Below, in pieces: positions 11,541 through 19,835 of a stretch of DNA of 64,000 nucleotides. The stretch covers positions 3,162,001 through 3,226,000 of the forward strand of contig NZ_CP107985.1 in assembly GCF_036108815.1 (NCBI RefSeq), in the 5' to 3' direction. Under the pieces are notes generated by a model. It did not search any database. It worked only from the letters and a program-made list of their open reading frames with translations, and was not told the origin of the DNA. Origin of the DNA: Streptomyces sp. NBC_00353 (lineage in GTDB: Bacteria; Actinomycetota; Actinomycetes; Streptomycetales; Streptomycetaceae). A program made the position numbers and the translations under genes. The first letter of the stretch is position 1; the number at the start of each line of letters is the position of its first letter.

Positions 11541-12422
11541 TCAGGAATTCTCGGCCAGGACCTCGTTGCGCGGCAGGGCACCCCTCCGCTCCCGCACCTG
11601 GGCATAGCTCACGAGGCCGATGAGAAGCGTGAGGAGCGCGACCGACGAGCCCGCCGTACCGAGGTCGAGGCCCCCCTTGGCGGCAGGCTTGGTGAGGAAG
11701 TCGCCGACGGTGGCGCCGAGGGGGCGAGTGAGTACGAACGCGATCCAGAACAGCAGGACGTTCGGCACGGAGGGCACCCACATGAGTGCGAGGAGCCCCG
11801 CGAGCAGCCCGGTGACGAGAAGTGCGCCACCCGCATAGCCGAGTCCCGAGCTGTCGGACAGGAAATCGCCCATGGACGTGCCGAGCGTGTTCGACACGAG
11901 GATCGCCGACCAGAAAAGAGCCTCCGCACGAAAAGTGACGATGTCGCGGATGGCGAACGTCAGCCCGGTGAACTTCCAGACGACGAAGATGGCGATCAAA
12001 AGCGAGACCAGGATCGCAGCTCCCGTGGGGTATCCCAACCCCAGGCCCTGCGGCCCCCAGCCCAGCGACTTGGAACCGCCGGAAAGGTACTTGGCGCTGG
12101 CGTCACGGTTCATGAAGTCGGACATCGTGGTGCCCGCCATGCTGGTGGACAGGATGACGGTCCAGTAGAAAAAGGGGTTGTAGCGCGTGGACCTCAGCTG
12201 TACGACCAGCGTGATGACGAAGATCAGGAACAGTGCGACCGTGGTGAGGAAATAGCCGAGCCCCAGGGTCTGGGCGAACAGGTCACCGGCCGTCTCGCCG
12301 AGCGTCGTCGCGGCGATCTTCATGATCCAGAAGGCCAGAGTCACCTCCGGTAGTTTCTTCATCACATTTTTACTGATGGTGGCGTTCGCACCGGTAAGCA
12401 ATTCCGACTTTCCCAATTTCAA
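11541..12422 (-). CDS. Membrane protein with DUF347-type repeats (COG4705-like)
   Basis: 293 residues, about eight transmembrane helices arranged as four two-helix repeats. Each repeat contains a variant of the same motif: AATTLGETAGDLFA, TSMAGTTMSDFMN, NTLGTSMGDFLSD and RPLGATVGDFLTK. This four-fold G-[ET]-x-x-[GS]-D pattern is characteristic of PF03988 (DUF347), whose function I do not know. The acidic residues within helices suggest an ion or metal transporter, but that is inference. It is monocistronic between acnA and the divergent HTH-MurA gene. A 530-bp region upstream (12423-12955) contains no convincing gene. Confidence 0.75.
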   Translation of the reverse strand: MKLGKSELLTGANATISKNVMKKLPEVTLAFWIMKIAATTLGETAGDLFAQTLGLGYFLTTVALFLIFVITLVVQLRSTRYNPFFYWTVILSTSMAGTTMSDFMNRDASAKYLSGGSKSLGWGPQGLGLGYPTGAAILVSLLIAIFVVWKFTGLTFAIRDIVTFRAEALFWSAILVSNTLGTSMGDFLSDSSGLGYAGGALLVTGLLAGLLALMWVPSVPNVLLFWIAFVLTRPLGATVGDFLTKPAAKGGLDLGTAGSSVALLTLLIGLVSYAQVRERRGALPRNEVLAENS

Positions 12423-12928
12423 TCACTCCTCGTCGGCTGATCGGCGTCCCGCCCTCCCGGAGTGAGCACCTTGCCCGTTGCACGGGTCGGACGACCGGAC
12501 ATCACAGTGTTGCGGACACGAGACATCCCTTTACGGCGGTGGCGTTGCGTGTTCACGGGTGTTTCTCGCTTCTCCGTACACGAAAAGCGAGGCGCGCCGC
12601 TTTCGGTGAATTCGACGACGCGGTAGCGGTCTTCGCTTTCGGTCACGAGCGCCGACCCGCGCGTGTACGTGGCAGCGCGATGGCAGCGCGACATGCGGAG
12701 GCTCCGCCGCTCGAGGAGACCCCGCGCGCCGAACCCCCGCACGGACGCGCACGGCGTGCCTGACTGCCGCACTGCGCGGACGATGGGAGGGACGGCGCAC
12801 CCGTGTCGGGCGCCTCCGCCACGTCACCGCACCCCGCGGCCCGTATCACTCCGCCCCCGCACCAGCCCCACGCCCGACGCCGTGTCGCCCCATCCGTCAC
12901 CCGAACACCACAGCCCCGCCGGGTCCTC

Positions 12929-12944
12929 ATCTCATATCTGAGAT
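12929..12944 (+). promoter_or_regulatory. Putative autoregulatory operator of the HTH-MurA gene
   Basis: ATCTCATATCTGAGAT (6-bp perfect arms) lies 12 bp before the ATG and overlaps the expected promoter. The downstream gene encodes an XRE-type helix-turn-helix, which usually binds such short palindromes. The same ATCTC-N6-GAGATAACC pattern occurs upstream of acnA at 11267. Confidence 0.55.
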
Positions 12945-12955
12945 AACCTGGCGCC

Positions 12956-14485
12956 ATGTCAGACGACTACCTCGCACGCATCGGCAAGCTCATACGTGAC
13001 GCCCGTCAGCACCGGGGCTGGACACAGAGCCAACTTGCCGAAGCGCTCGGCACCAGCCAGAGCGCCGTCAACCGCATCGAGCGGGGCAATCAGAACATCA
13101 GCCTTGAGATGATTGCCCGTATCGGTGAAGCACTCGACAGTGAGATCGTGTCGCTCGGCTATGCCGGACCGATGCACCTGCGGGTGGTCGGCGGGCGCCG
13201 CCTCTCCGGCTCGATCGACGTCAAGACCAGCAAGAACGCGTGCGTGGCGCTGCTCTGCGGCTCGCTGCTCAACAAGGGGCGTACGGTCCTGCGCCGCGTC
13301 GCCCGGATCGAGGAGGTCTATCGCCTCCTCGAAGTTCTGAACTCCATAGGTGTGCGGACCCGCTGGATCAACGACGGGACCGACCTGGAGATAGTCCCGC
13401 CGGCCCAGCTCGACATGGCCGCCATCGACGCGGACGCGGCCCGCCGCACCCGGTCCATCATCATGTTCCTCGGCCCGCTGCTGCACCGCATGGACCAGTT
13501 CAAACTGCCGTACGCGGGCGGCTGCGACCTCGGCACCCGGACCATCGAGCCGCACATGATCGCGCTGCGCCGGTTCGGCCTGGAGATCGCCGCGACCGAG
13601 GGCCTCTACCACGCCCAGATCGACCACTCGATCACCCCCGACCGCCCCATCGTGCTGACCGAGCGCGGCGACACGGTGACGGAGAACGCGCTGCTGGCGG
13701 CCGCCCGCCACAACGGCACGACCGTCATCCGTAACGCGTCGTCCAACTACATGGTCCAGGACCTGTGCTTCTTCCTGGAGGCGCTGGGCATACGCATCGA
13801 CGGCATCGGTACGACGACGCTGACCGTGCACGGCGTGGCGAACATAGACGTGGATGTCGACTACTCCCCCTCCGAGGACCCGGTCGAGGCGATGAGTCTG
13901 CTCGCCGCCGCCGTGGTGACGGAGTCCGAGCTGACGATCCGCCGGGTGCCGATCGAGTTCCTGGAGATCGAGCTCGCGGTGCTCGAGGAGATGGGCGTCG
14001 ACTGCGACCGCACGACGGAGTACGCGGCGGACAACGGCCGCACCCGGCTGGTCGATCTGACGGTCCGGCCCTCCAAGCTGGAGGCCCCGATCGACAAGAT
14101 CCACCCGATGCCGTTCCCCGGTCTCAACATCGACAACGTGCCGTTCTTCGCGGCCATCGCCGCCTCCGCGCACGGCAAGACCCTCATACACGACTGGGTC
14201 TACGACAACCGCGCGATCTATCTGACGGACCTCAACCGACTGGGCGGCCGGCTCCAGCTGCTCGACCCGCACCGGGTCCTGGTGGAGGGCCCGACCCGCT
14301 GGCGCGCGGCCGAGATGATCTGCCCGCCGGCGCTGCGACCCGCCGTGGTGGTGCTGCTCGCGATGATGGCGGCCGAGGGCACCTCCGTACTGCGCAACGT
14401 GTACGTGATCAACCGCGGTTACGAGGAACTGGCGGAGCGCCTCAACTCGGTGGGCGCACAGATCGAGATCTTCCGGGACATCTGA
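12956..14485 (+). CDS. XRE helix-turn-helix fused to a MurA-like enolpyruvyl transferase domain
   Basis: 509 residues. Residues 1-66 form an XRE/cro domain (LIRDARQHRGWTQSQLAEAL, GTSQSAVNRIERGNQNIS). From residue 70 the protein follows UDP-N-acetylglucosamine 1-carboxyvinyltransferase: GSIDVKTSKNACVALLCGSL near the start and a loop near residue 188, GGCDLGTRTIEPH, that keeps the cysteine of the MurA PGGCxIGxRP motif. TENALLAAA, DKIHPMPFPGLNIDNVPFF and the C-terminal RGYEELAERLNSVGAQIE also fit. The homologous gene adjoins acnA in other Streptomyces, from memory. It may be an enzyme with a regulatory domain or a metabolite-sensing repressor. It is not the housekeeping murA, which lacks an HTH. 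Confidence 0.88.
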   Translation: MSDDYLARIGKLIRDARQHRGWTQSQLAEALGTSQSAVNRIERGNQNISLEMIARIGEALDSEIVSLGYAGPMHLRVVGGRRLSGSIDVKTSKNACVALLCGSLLNKGRTVLRRVARIEEVYRLLEVLNSIGVRTRWINDGTDLEIVPPAQLDMAAIDADAARRTRSIIMFLGPLLHRMDQFKLPYAGGCDLGTRTIEPHMIALRRFGLEIAATEGLYHAQIDHSITPDRPIVLTERGDTVTENALLAAARHNGTTVIRNASSNYMVQDLCFFLEALGIRIDGIGTTTLTVHGVANIDVDVDYSPSEDPVEAMSLLAAAVVTESELTIRRVPIEFLEIELAVLEEMGVDCDRTTEYAADNGRTRLVDLTVRPSKLEAPIDKIHPMPFPGLNIDNVPFFAAIAASAHGKTLIHDWVYDNRAIYLTDLNRLGGRLQLLDPHRVLVEGPTRWRAAEMICPPALRPAVVVLLAMMAAEGTSVLRNVYVINRGYEELAERLNSVGAQIEIFRDI

Positions 14486-14510
14486 CGAAGGGCTGTCACC
14501 GCGCCCCAAC

Positions 14511-14549
14511 ACCCCCTCCGAACTGCACAAATGTCGGTTCGGAGGGGGT
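14511..14549. terminator. Bidirectional terminator between convergent genes
   Basis: ACCCCCTCCGAAC pairs perfectly with GTTCGGAGGGGGT around 13 bases, 25 bases past the HTH-MurA stop. The scfR-like gene converges from the right, so it may serve both. Confidence 0.75.
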
Positions 14550-14693
14550 ACGTCGGAAACCGTGCGACTTCTCTGGGCCTTACGCCGGAATCGAACGCCC
14601 TCGGCCGGACGCCGGCAACACGAAGTCCCCGTGGCCGTCCAGCGGGCTCGGAGTGGTTCCGACCGGCCACCCGCCCGCCCGCAGCTAGGCGGT

Positions 14694-16100
14694 TCACCCC
14701 GTGCTGTCGGCCACCGGATAAGGGACGAACGTGCTGCTGTTCTCGTCGATCGTGAGCGGGCGGCCCAGCGGTGGTACCGCGCGCTGGGGGCAGTCGAGGC
14801 GTTCGCAGATGCGGCAGCCCATTCCGATCGGGGTGGCGGCGGAGGCACTGTCGAGGTCGAGCCCGTCGGAGTAGACCAGACGCGAGGCGTGACGGATCTC
14901 GCAGCCCAGGCCGATGGCGAAGGTCTTGCCGGGTTCGCCCCAGCCGCCGCGGTGCCGCGTGATCGCTCGCGCGGTCCACAGGTACCGCTGCCCGTCGGGC
15001 ATGGCGGCGATCTGAACGTGGATGCGGCCAGGTGCCGCGAATGCCTCGTAGACGTTCCAAAGGGGGCATGTGCCGCCGGCCCTGGAGAAGTGGAAGCCGG
15101 TGGCCGACTGACGTTTCGACATGTTCCCCGCCCGGTCGACGCGGACGAACGAGAACGGCACCCCCCGCAGCCTCGGGCGCTGGAGGGTGCTCAGCCGGTG
15201 GCAGACGGTCTCGTAGCCGAGCCCGAAGCGGGCGGTGAGGCGCTCGATGTCGTAGCGCGCCTCCTCGGCAGCGGTGTGGAAGACGCCGTACGGAAGGATC
15301 AGGGCTGCTGCGAAGTAGTTGGCGACGCCGATGCGGGCCAAGGCGTGCGTCGGGGACCCTGGCGGGAAGTCCTCGGCTGCCAGCCGGTCGATTTCCTTGC
15401 CGTATTCGAGCAGGGCGAGCTGTGTCGCCATGCGGAACGCCCGCTGGCCCGGCCGGAGGCGACTCGACAGGTGCAGGGTGCGTGAGGCGTTGTCGTAGTG
15501 GTGCAGGCGCTCGGCCGCCCGCGTCGTCGGCCGGACGCCGTGCTTCTCGGTGAGCCTTTGCGCGAGCACCCTGACGACGTCTCCCGGATGGATGCCGATG
15601 CTGTGGGCCAGTTCCTCGGCGGCGAGATCCGTGTCGTGCAGGTAGTTCTGGCGCCGGTAGAAGAACTCCCGGATCTCTTCGTGCGGTGAGCGCGGAGCCG
15701 GGAGCCGGCCGTCGCGATTGTCGGTCTCTCCGGCGATCCGTTCGGCGAGGACCTGCCCACGGCGGCTCAAGTCGAGCAGCACCTTCGCAACAGCCGGCAT
15801 CCGGGAAGCCAGTTCCGCGAGATCGGTCGGTGAGACGCGCGCCTCGGCCACCTCACCGGCCAGCGCCTCGCGCAGGTCGGCCACGAGTCTGCTTGTGTCA
15901 CGTTCGGAGAAGAAGCCCGGGTCGACGCCAAAGGCCTCGGTGAGTCTGAGCAACACGGGGACCGTCAGCGGACGGGAGTCGTGCTCCATCTGGTTCAGGT
16001 AACTGGGCGAGATACCCAGCACACGGGCCAGTTCGGCCTGGCTCATGCGCCGTTCCTCCCGCAGGCGCCGCAGTCGCGCGCCCGCGTACGTCTTGCTCAC
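14694..16100 (-). CDS. ScfR/RamB/PrpR-type transcriptional regulator (XRE plus ImmA/IrrE-like domain)
   Basis: 468 residues. An N-terminal XRE domain (RLRRLREERRMSQAELARVL, GISPSYLNQMEHDSRPLT) is followed by a short-chain fatty-acid regulator core of the RamB/PrpR family, which controls acetate, glyoxylate or methylcitrate metabolism through acyl-CoA sensing. The central domain (RAFRMATQLALLEYGKEIDRL) belongs to the ImmA/IrrE fold but lacks HExxH, so it should not be a protease. The C-terminus has conserved cysteines (GLGCEIRHA, GCRICERLDCPQR), which in mycobacterial PrpR bind an iron-sulfur cluster. Proximity to acnA fits central carbon control. The target operon is not visible here. Confidence 0.9.
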   Translation of the reverse strand: MSKTYAGARLRRLREERRMSQAELARVLGISPSYLNQMEHDSRPLTVPVLLRLTEAFGVDPGFFSERDTSRLVADLREALAGEVAEARVSPTDLAELASRMPAVAKVLLDLSRRGQVLAERIAGETDNRDGRLPAPRSPHEEIREFFYRRQNYLHDTDLAAEELAHSIGIHPGDVVRVLAQRLTEKHGVRPTTRAAERLHHYDNASRTLHLSSRLRPGQRAFRMATQLALLEYGKEIDRLAAEDFPPGSPTHALARIGVANYFAAALILPYGVFHTAAEEARYDIERLTARFGLGYETVCHRLSTLQRPRLRGVPFSFVRVDRAGNMSKRQSATGFHFSRAGGTCPLWNVYEAFAAPGRIHVQIAAMPDGQRYLWTARAITRHRGGWGEPGKTFAIGLGCEIRHASRLVYSDGLDLDSASAATPIGMGCRICERLDCPQRAVPPLGRPLTIDENSSTFVPYPVADSTG

Positions 16101-16262
16101 GGCGCTTCTCCCTCCGCACTCCCACCTGGTGGGCCGACTGCGGGCACACCCGCCCCGTCACACTCGTACACCCTACGCGGAGACCCGGTTCTGCGGACCT
16201 TCGCAATCATGGCAAACAAGTGAGGAAAGACTCGCAGAACTTGGCGCACGTCTCGCATAGAA

Positions 16263-16451
16263 GGCACTCAGTGCCAGCATCAGAGTTGCCATGCGGCCCA
16301 TCGGACTCCGGCGGACGGAGCGGAATCTGGGTGCGATTCACGCCCTGACGTCGGAGATCCCGACCCTTCCGTCCGACTCGGCAACATTGCTTCCGATGCC
16401 CACCACGGAGCCGACAGGCCGCATCCTTCCACCAGTTCGGCACCAAGTGCC
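16263..16451. promoter_or_regulatory. Pair of GGCAC-N3-GTGCC palindromes
   Basis: GGCACTCAGTGCC (16263-16275) and GGCACCAAGTGCC (16439-16451) lie 176 bp apart in the otherwise gene-free region between the ScfR-type gene and the metE relic. Their identical half-sites suggest two operators for one dimeric regulator. No regulator can be assigned. Confidence 0.4.
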
Positions 16452-16488
16452 AAACATTCGCATAGTTCACGAACCTACGGGAGACAAG

Positions 16489-16767
16489 GCCGCCCGCTCC
16501 CACATGCAGGTCGCGCGCGAACTGGCCGCACACGGCTACCCGCGCGAGGCCGCGCCCGGCGTCTACGACATCCACTCCCCGCGCGTGCCCAGCGCCGAGC
16601 AGGCGGTCGCCCTCCTTCGGGAGGGACTTGAAGCAATCCCGGCCGGGCGCCTGTGAGTCAACCCCGACTGCGGTCCGAAGACCCGCGGCCGGCCGGAGAC
16701 CCGTGCCTCGCTGCAGAACCTGGTCTCCGCCGCCCGCACGGTCCGCTCGGAACTTCCGCAGTCCTGA
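16489..16767 (+). pseudogene. metE: Relic of the 3' end of metE (cobalamin-independent methionine synthase)
   Basis: From 16489 the frame reads AARSHMQVARELAAHGYPRE, then PGVYDIHSPRVPSAEQAVALL. This is the extreme C-terminus of MetE, including the region just before the final zinc-binding cysteine. A TGA at codon 16653-16655 replaces the tryptophan codon expected before VNPDCG. Beyond it the same frame continues with VNPDCGPKTRGRPETRASLQ to a normal MetE end at 16765. The upstream 650 or so codons are missing. It is therefore both truncated and interrupted. A terminator still follows. Confidence 0.85.
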
Positions 16768-16778
16768 CGGTGAGTCAA

Positions 16779-16818
16779 GGGCCGAGAGGGTGTGGTGGAA
16801 GCGCGTCCCTCTCGGCCC
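16779..16818. terminator. Terminator retained after the metE relic
   Basis: GGGCCGAGAGGG pairs with CCCTCTCGGCCC around 16 bases. It is probably the ancestral metE terminator and now also lies downstream of convergent ohrR. Confidence 0.75.
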
Positions 16819-16899
16819 CTTCCCGCACGCCACCCATGATCGCCGAGGCACTGGTCCTGGGCGCCTCCGCGCAGCTGTGTCACATGGCCGGCATGGGTG

Positions 16900-17415
16900 C
16901 TACTTCTCGAACTCCCCGTCGGCGCGGCTCAGGTTCTCGTCCAGTGCCGCCGCGTTCAGCGCTGCCGTGAGTCGGTTGAGGCGGCCCTGCAGATCGGTGA
17001 TCTCGTCAAGGTCGAAGCCGGTCGCCGCGGCGATCCGGCGCGGCACGGCCAGCGCCCGCTCGCGCAGTACCGTGCCCTCGTCCGTGAGGTGGATGTGCAC
17101 CGAGCGCTCGTCCTGGGCGCTGCGCTCGCGCCGTACCAGGCCCGCCGCCTCCAGGCGCTTCAGCAGCGGCGACAGCGTGCCGGAGTCGAGCCGCAGATAC
17201 TCTCCCAGCTTCTTCACCGGCAGCTCGCCGTACTCCCAGAGCGCCAGCATCACCAGGTACTGGGGATAGGTGAGCCCGAGGTCCTTGAGTAGCACGCGGT
17301 ACACGCTGCCGAAGGCACGTGACGCGGCGTTCAGGGAAAAGCAGATCTGCTGGTCGAGGCGGAGGTAGTCGGCCTCGGACGGGGCTTCGCGGCTCGGACT
17401 GGGCGTGGAGGTCAT
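16900..17415 (-). CDS. ohrR: OhrR-type MarR family organic hydroperoxide sensor
   Basis: 171 residues. A MarR winged-helix repressor: LDQQICFSLNAASRAFGSVY carries the reactive Cys25 that OhrR uses to sense organic hydroperoxides. LTYPQYLVMLALWEYGE and LDSGTLSPLLKRLEAAGLVRR form the DNA-binding core, with a DERSVHIHLT wing. Oxidation of Cys25 is expected to release DNA. ATG 17415 is preferred over a longer frame that would run through the operator. Divergent from ohr, its expected target. Confidence 0.93.
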   Translation of the reverse strand: MTSTPSPSREAPSEADYLRLDQQICFSLNAASRAFGSVYRVLLKDLGLTYPQYLVMLALWEYGELPVKKLGEYLRLDSGTLSPLLKRLEAAGLVRRERSAQDERSVHIHLTDEGTVLRERALAVPRRIAAATGFDLDEITDLQGRLNRLTAALNAAALDENLSRADGEFEK

Positions 17416-17441
17416 GGATCCAGCATAGCCCCGCATGCCAT

Positions 17442-17467
17442 TGAGTTGTGCACAACTGAGTTGTGTG
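17442..17467. promoter_or_regulatory. OhrR operator between ohrR and ohr
   Basis: AGTTGTGCACAACT (17444-17457) is a perfect 14-bp palindrome, with a second TGAGTTGTG half-site directly following. The shape and position fit MarR/OhrR operators, which would repress both divergent promoters. Confidence 0.75.
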
Positions 17468-17530
17468 CTTTCCTTGCGTTGAGCGGCGGACAGCGCCGCC
17501 GGAACATGAATTTCGAGAGGGATGGTTTCC

Positions 17531-17944
17531 ATGGAAGCGCTCTACACCGCCGTCGCCACTGCCACCCACGGCCGCGAGGGCCGCGCCGTCACCCCTGACG
17601 GCAAGCTGGATCTGCAGCTGGCCATCCCGGTGGAGATGGGCGGCAGCGGCCAGGGCACCAACCCCGAGCAGCTGTTCGCCGCAGGTTACGCCGCCTGCTT
17701 CGCCAGCGCCCTGGGACTCGTCGGCCGTCAGGCCAAGATCGACGTCAGCGACGCCGCCGTGACCGGCGAGGTCGGCATCGGCAAGCAGGGTGAGGGTTTC
17801 GGCCTCGCGGTCACGCTGCGCGTGGAGCTGCCCGCAACGGTCGACGAGGCCACCGGCCGCAAGCTGGTCGAGCAGGCCCACCAGGTCTGCCCCTACTCCA
17901 ACGCGACCCGCGGCAACATCCCGGTCGAGCTCGTCATCGAGTAG
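17531..17944 (+). CDS. ohr: Organic hydroperoxide resistance protein (Ohr/OsmC family)
   Basis: 137 residues. A thiol peroxidase that reduces organic and fatty-acid hydroperoxides using lipoylated partners. Both catalytic cysteines are present: Cys56 in GYAACFASAL and Cys120 in QVCPYSNATRGN. The N-terminal beta-strand region (YTAVATATHGREG) and GGSGQGTNPEQLFAAGYAACF are diagnostic of Ohr rather than OsmC. ATG 17531 is chosen because it gives the family N-terminus; an in-frame ATG three codons earlier is less likely. Paired with divergent ohrR. Confidence 0.96.
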   Translation: MEALYTAVATATHGREGRAVTPDGKLDLQLAIPVEMGGSGQGTNPEQLFAAGYAACFASALGLVGRQAKIDVSDAAVTGEVGIGKQGEGFGLAVTLRVELPATVDEATGRKLVEQAHQVCPYSNATRGNIPVELVIE

Positions 17945-18019
17945 CGGCCTCCGGGCGGCGACGGGCCGGCGTCCGGGCGAGGCCGACCCGGGCCGGCTCC
18001 GGACCGCGCCGACTCCACC

Positions 18020-18038
18020 CCGCTCACCGTGTGAGCGG
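18020..18038 (+). terminator. Small hairpin after ohr
   Basis: CCGCTCAC-CGT-GTGAGCGG, about 75 bases past the ohr stop. A plausible short terminator. The rest of 17945-18341 shows no gene I can support. Confidence 0.4.
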
Positions 18039-18341
18039 AGCCAGGGTGCCCGGCCGCCCATTGCCCTCGTGCCGTCGCCGATCACTGTGGCGTCGTCGGT
18101 GACTGCGTGCCCGTGCCGTGGGCATGGTGGACCTTCAGGTGGCGAGCGATCATCCCGGGCAGTTCCTCCGGGGCGATGGTGCGGGGCCGGCTGCCTTGCA
18201 TGACCGCGGCCACTTGCCGGGGACCGGTGCGCATGGGCGTCCGCCATTCGCATGGAGCTGGGCCCGAATGGCGTGTACGGGGCCCGGGCAGCCGGCCTCG
18301 CCGTATCAGATGGCGGTAATGATCACGGCAGGGGAATCGCG

Positions 18342-19835
18342 ATGACGGCCGCCGGTCCGGCTCCGACCGGGCTGCAGTCGCGCGAAAGAGAGCAGCCGGT
18401 CGCCGGTGGGGCGGAGAGCGCGGAAGCCGTACGGCCACGGGCCGGTCGCTGGCCGGCAGCGCTCTGTCTTCTGCCGCTCGGGCTCCTCGGTGTGGCCGCG
18501 TGGTTCGGGAGGTGGGTCCGGCCCGGGGGCGACGAATGGTGTTTTCTGCCCGTCGTGCGCGACGAAGGCTTCTCCGGGATGGTCGGCAAGTTCTATCTCG
18601 GGGACAACGGCCGGATCGCGAATGCCGTACTGGTCTGGGCGTACGCGAGGTTCGGTGTCGCGGGGCACCAGTGGTTCGGGCTGGTCAGCGGGGGCGTCAT
18701 GCTGGGGATCCTGTGGGCGGTGACCGTATCGGCACTGCGCAGGGCCGGTCTCACGGCGCCGCGTGGAGTCCCGTTGCTCGTGGCGTCGATGGTGACGGCC
18801 GTCTTTCTGTTCGCGACGCCCAATACGTACAAGACGTTCTACTGGCCCGCCGCGTCCGTCTCGCACACCATGGCGCCGGTGCTCGCCTGTGCCGCAGCCG
18901 TACCGCTGCTCCGGGCCCGGTCCCGCCGGGGGCGGCGCTGTGCGCTGGTCGCGGTATTCGTGGCCGGTCTCTGCATCGGGACGCTCTCGGAGGAGACGTC
19001 CGTCGTCGTGCTCGTCGTCCTGTCGGCCGTTCTGCTGCTCCTCGCCGGGCAACGCCGTGGCTACGTCCGGGGCTGGTGCCTGACAGGCATGGCGGGGACC
19101 GGGATCGGGACGCTCGTGCTCTACACGTCGCCGGGTGCCCGGATCCGGCGGGGGCGATTCGGCACGGACGGGGTGTCCTTCCTCGCGCCCGACTCGCTCC
19201 TCGGGTCCCTGCGCGGCTTCGGGCACATTCTGGGGACGATCCTCACGACGTGGGCCTATCTGGGCGCGGTCGCGGCCGGGGTCCTGCTGGGGCTCCTGAT
19301 CAGGGGGCCGGGCGGGCGGCGCGTGGTCCTGCCGGTGCGCCGGCGGCTGCTGGCCTGCGTGGCTGTTCTCGCGTTTCTCCTCTCCGGGTACCTCTGCACG
19401 GTCGTCGCGTATCCCGTCTTCAGGGAGAGCGTGACAACCTCTACGCGGATCTGGAACGACTACCTCCTGCTGTACGTCGCGGTGCTCGTCGGTGCCGGTG
19501 CGCTGCTGGGACTTGCCCTGGGGCAGCGGACACGGCACACCGGTGCGGTGCGGGCGGCCGGTGCTGCGGTGTGCGTCGCCGTGTGCCTCTCACTTGCCGT
19601 CCCACTGTGGCGGCTCGAAGCGGACATGCGCGTCCGGGCTGTGAAGTGGGACCACCAGGACCAGTGGCTGCGGGCGCGTGCGGCGGCCGGTGACCGGGTC
19701 CTCCCGTACACGCCCGTGTCGGTCGCCGGAATGGTGGAACCGTTCCGCAAGCACGGGCGGAGGGTCTGGCCGGCCACCTGTGTCGCCGACTACTACCGCC
19801 TGGAGCGGATCACCTACTCGCTGCGGCTCCCCTGA
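18342..19835 (+). CDS. Multi-pass membrane protein, DUF6056-like
   Basis: About 497 residues with roughly ten hydrophobic segments. A cytoplasmic Ala/Arg-rich tail comes first. A first helix (ALCLLPLGLLGVAAWFG) leads into a polar extracytoplasmic loop with GGDEWCFLPVVRDEG and FYLGDNGRIANAV. Acidic residues plus a GR motif right after the first helix resemble GT-C-fold glycosyltransferases and the DUF6056 family. The assignment is tentative. ATG 18342 is preceded by GGGG at suitable spacing. Its 3' end overlaps the convergent phosphatase gene by 26 bp. Possible role in cell-envelope glycan assembly is inference. Confidence 0.65.
   Translation: MTAAGPAPTGLQSREREQPVAGGAESAEAVRPRAGRWPAALCLLPLGLLGVAAWFGRWVRPGGDEWCFLPVVRDEGFSGMVGKFYLGDNGRIANAVLVWAYARFGVAGHQWFGLVSGGVMLGILWAVTVSALRRAGLTAPRGVPLLVASMVTAVFLFATPNTYKTFYWPAASVSHTMAPVLACAAAVPLLRARSRRGRRCALVAVFVAGLCIGTLSEETSVVVLVVLSAVLLLLAGQRRGYVRGWCLTGMAGTGIGTLVLYTSPGARIRRGRFGTDGVSFLAPDSLLGSLRGFGHILGTILTTWAYLGAVAAGVLLGLLIRGPGGRRVVLPVRRRLLACVAVLAFLLSGYLCTVVAYPVFRESVTTSTRIWNDYLLLYVAVLVGAGALLGLALGQRTRHTGAVRAAGAAVCVAVCLSLAVPLWRLEADMRVRAVKWDHQDQWLRARAAAGDRVLPYTPVSVAGMVEPFRKHGRRVWPATCVADYYRLERITYSLRLP

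Noticed and set aside
12423..12955. Several 70-100-codon frames upstream of the HTH-MurA gene
   Set aside because: All have Arg/Pro/His-rich non-protein-like translations and no ribosome-binding site; the stretch seems to be regulatory or empty.
18082..18234. 50-residue minus-strand frame (MRTGPRQVAAVMQGSRPRTI...)
   Set aside because: Faint resemblance to the C-terminal end of oxidoreductases, but too short and without clear start signal; not listed as a gene.
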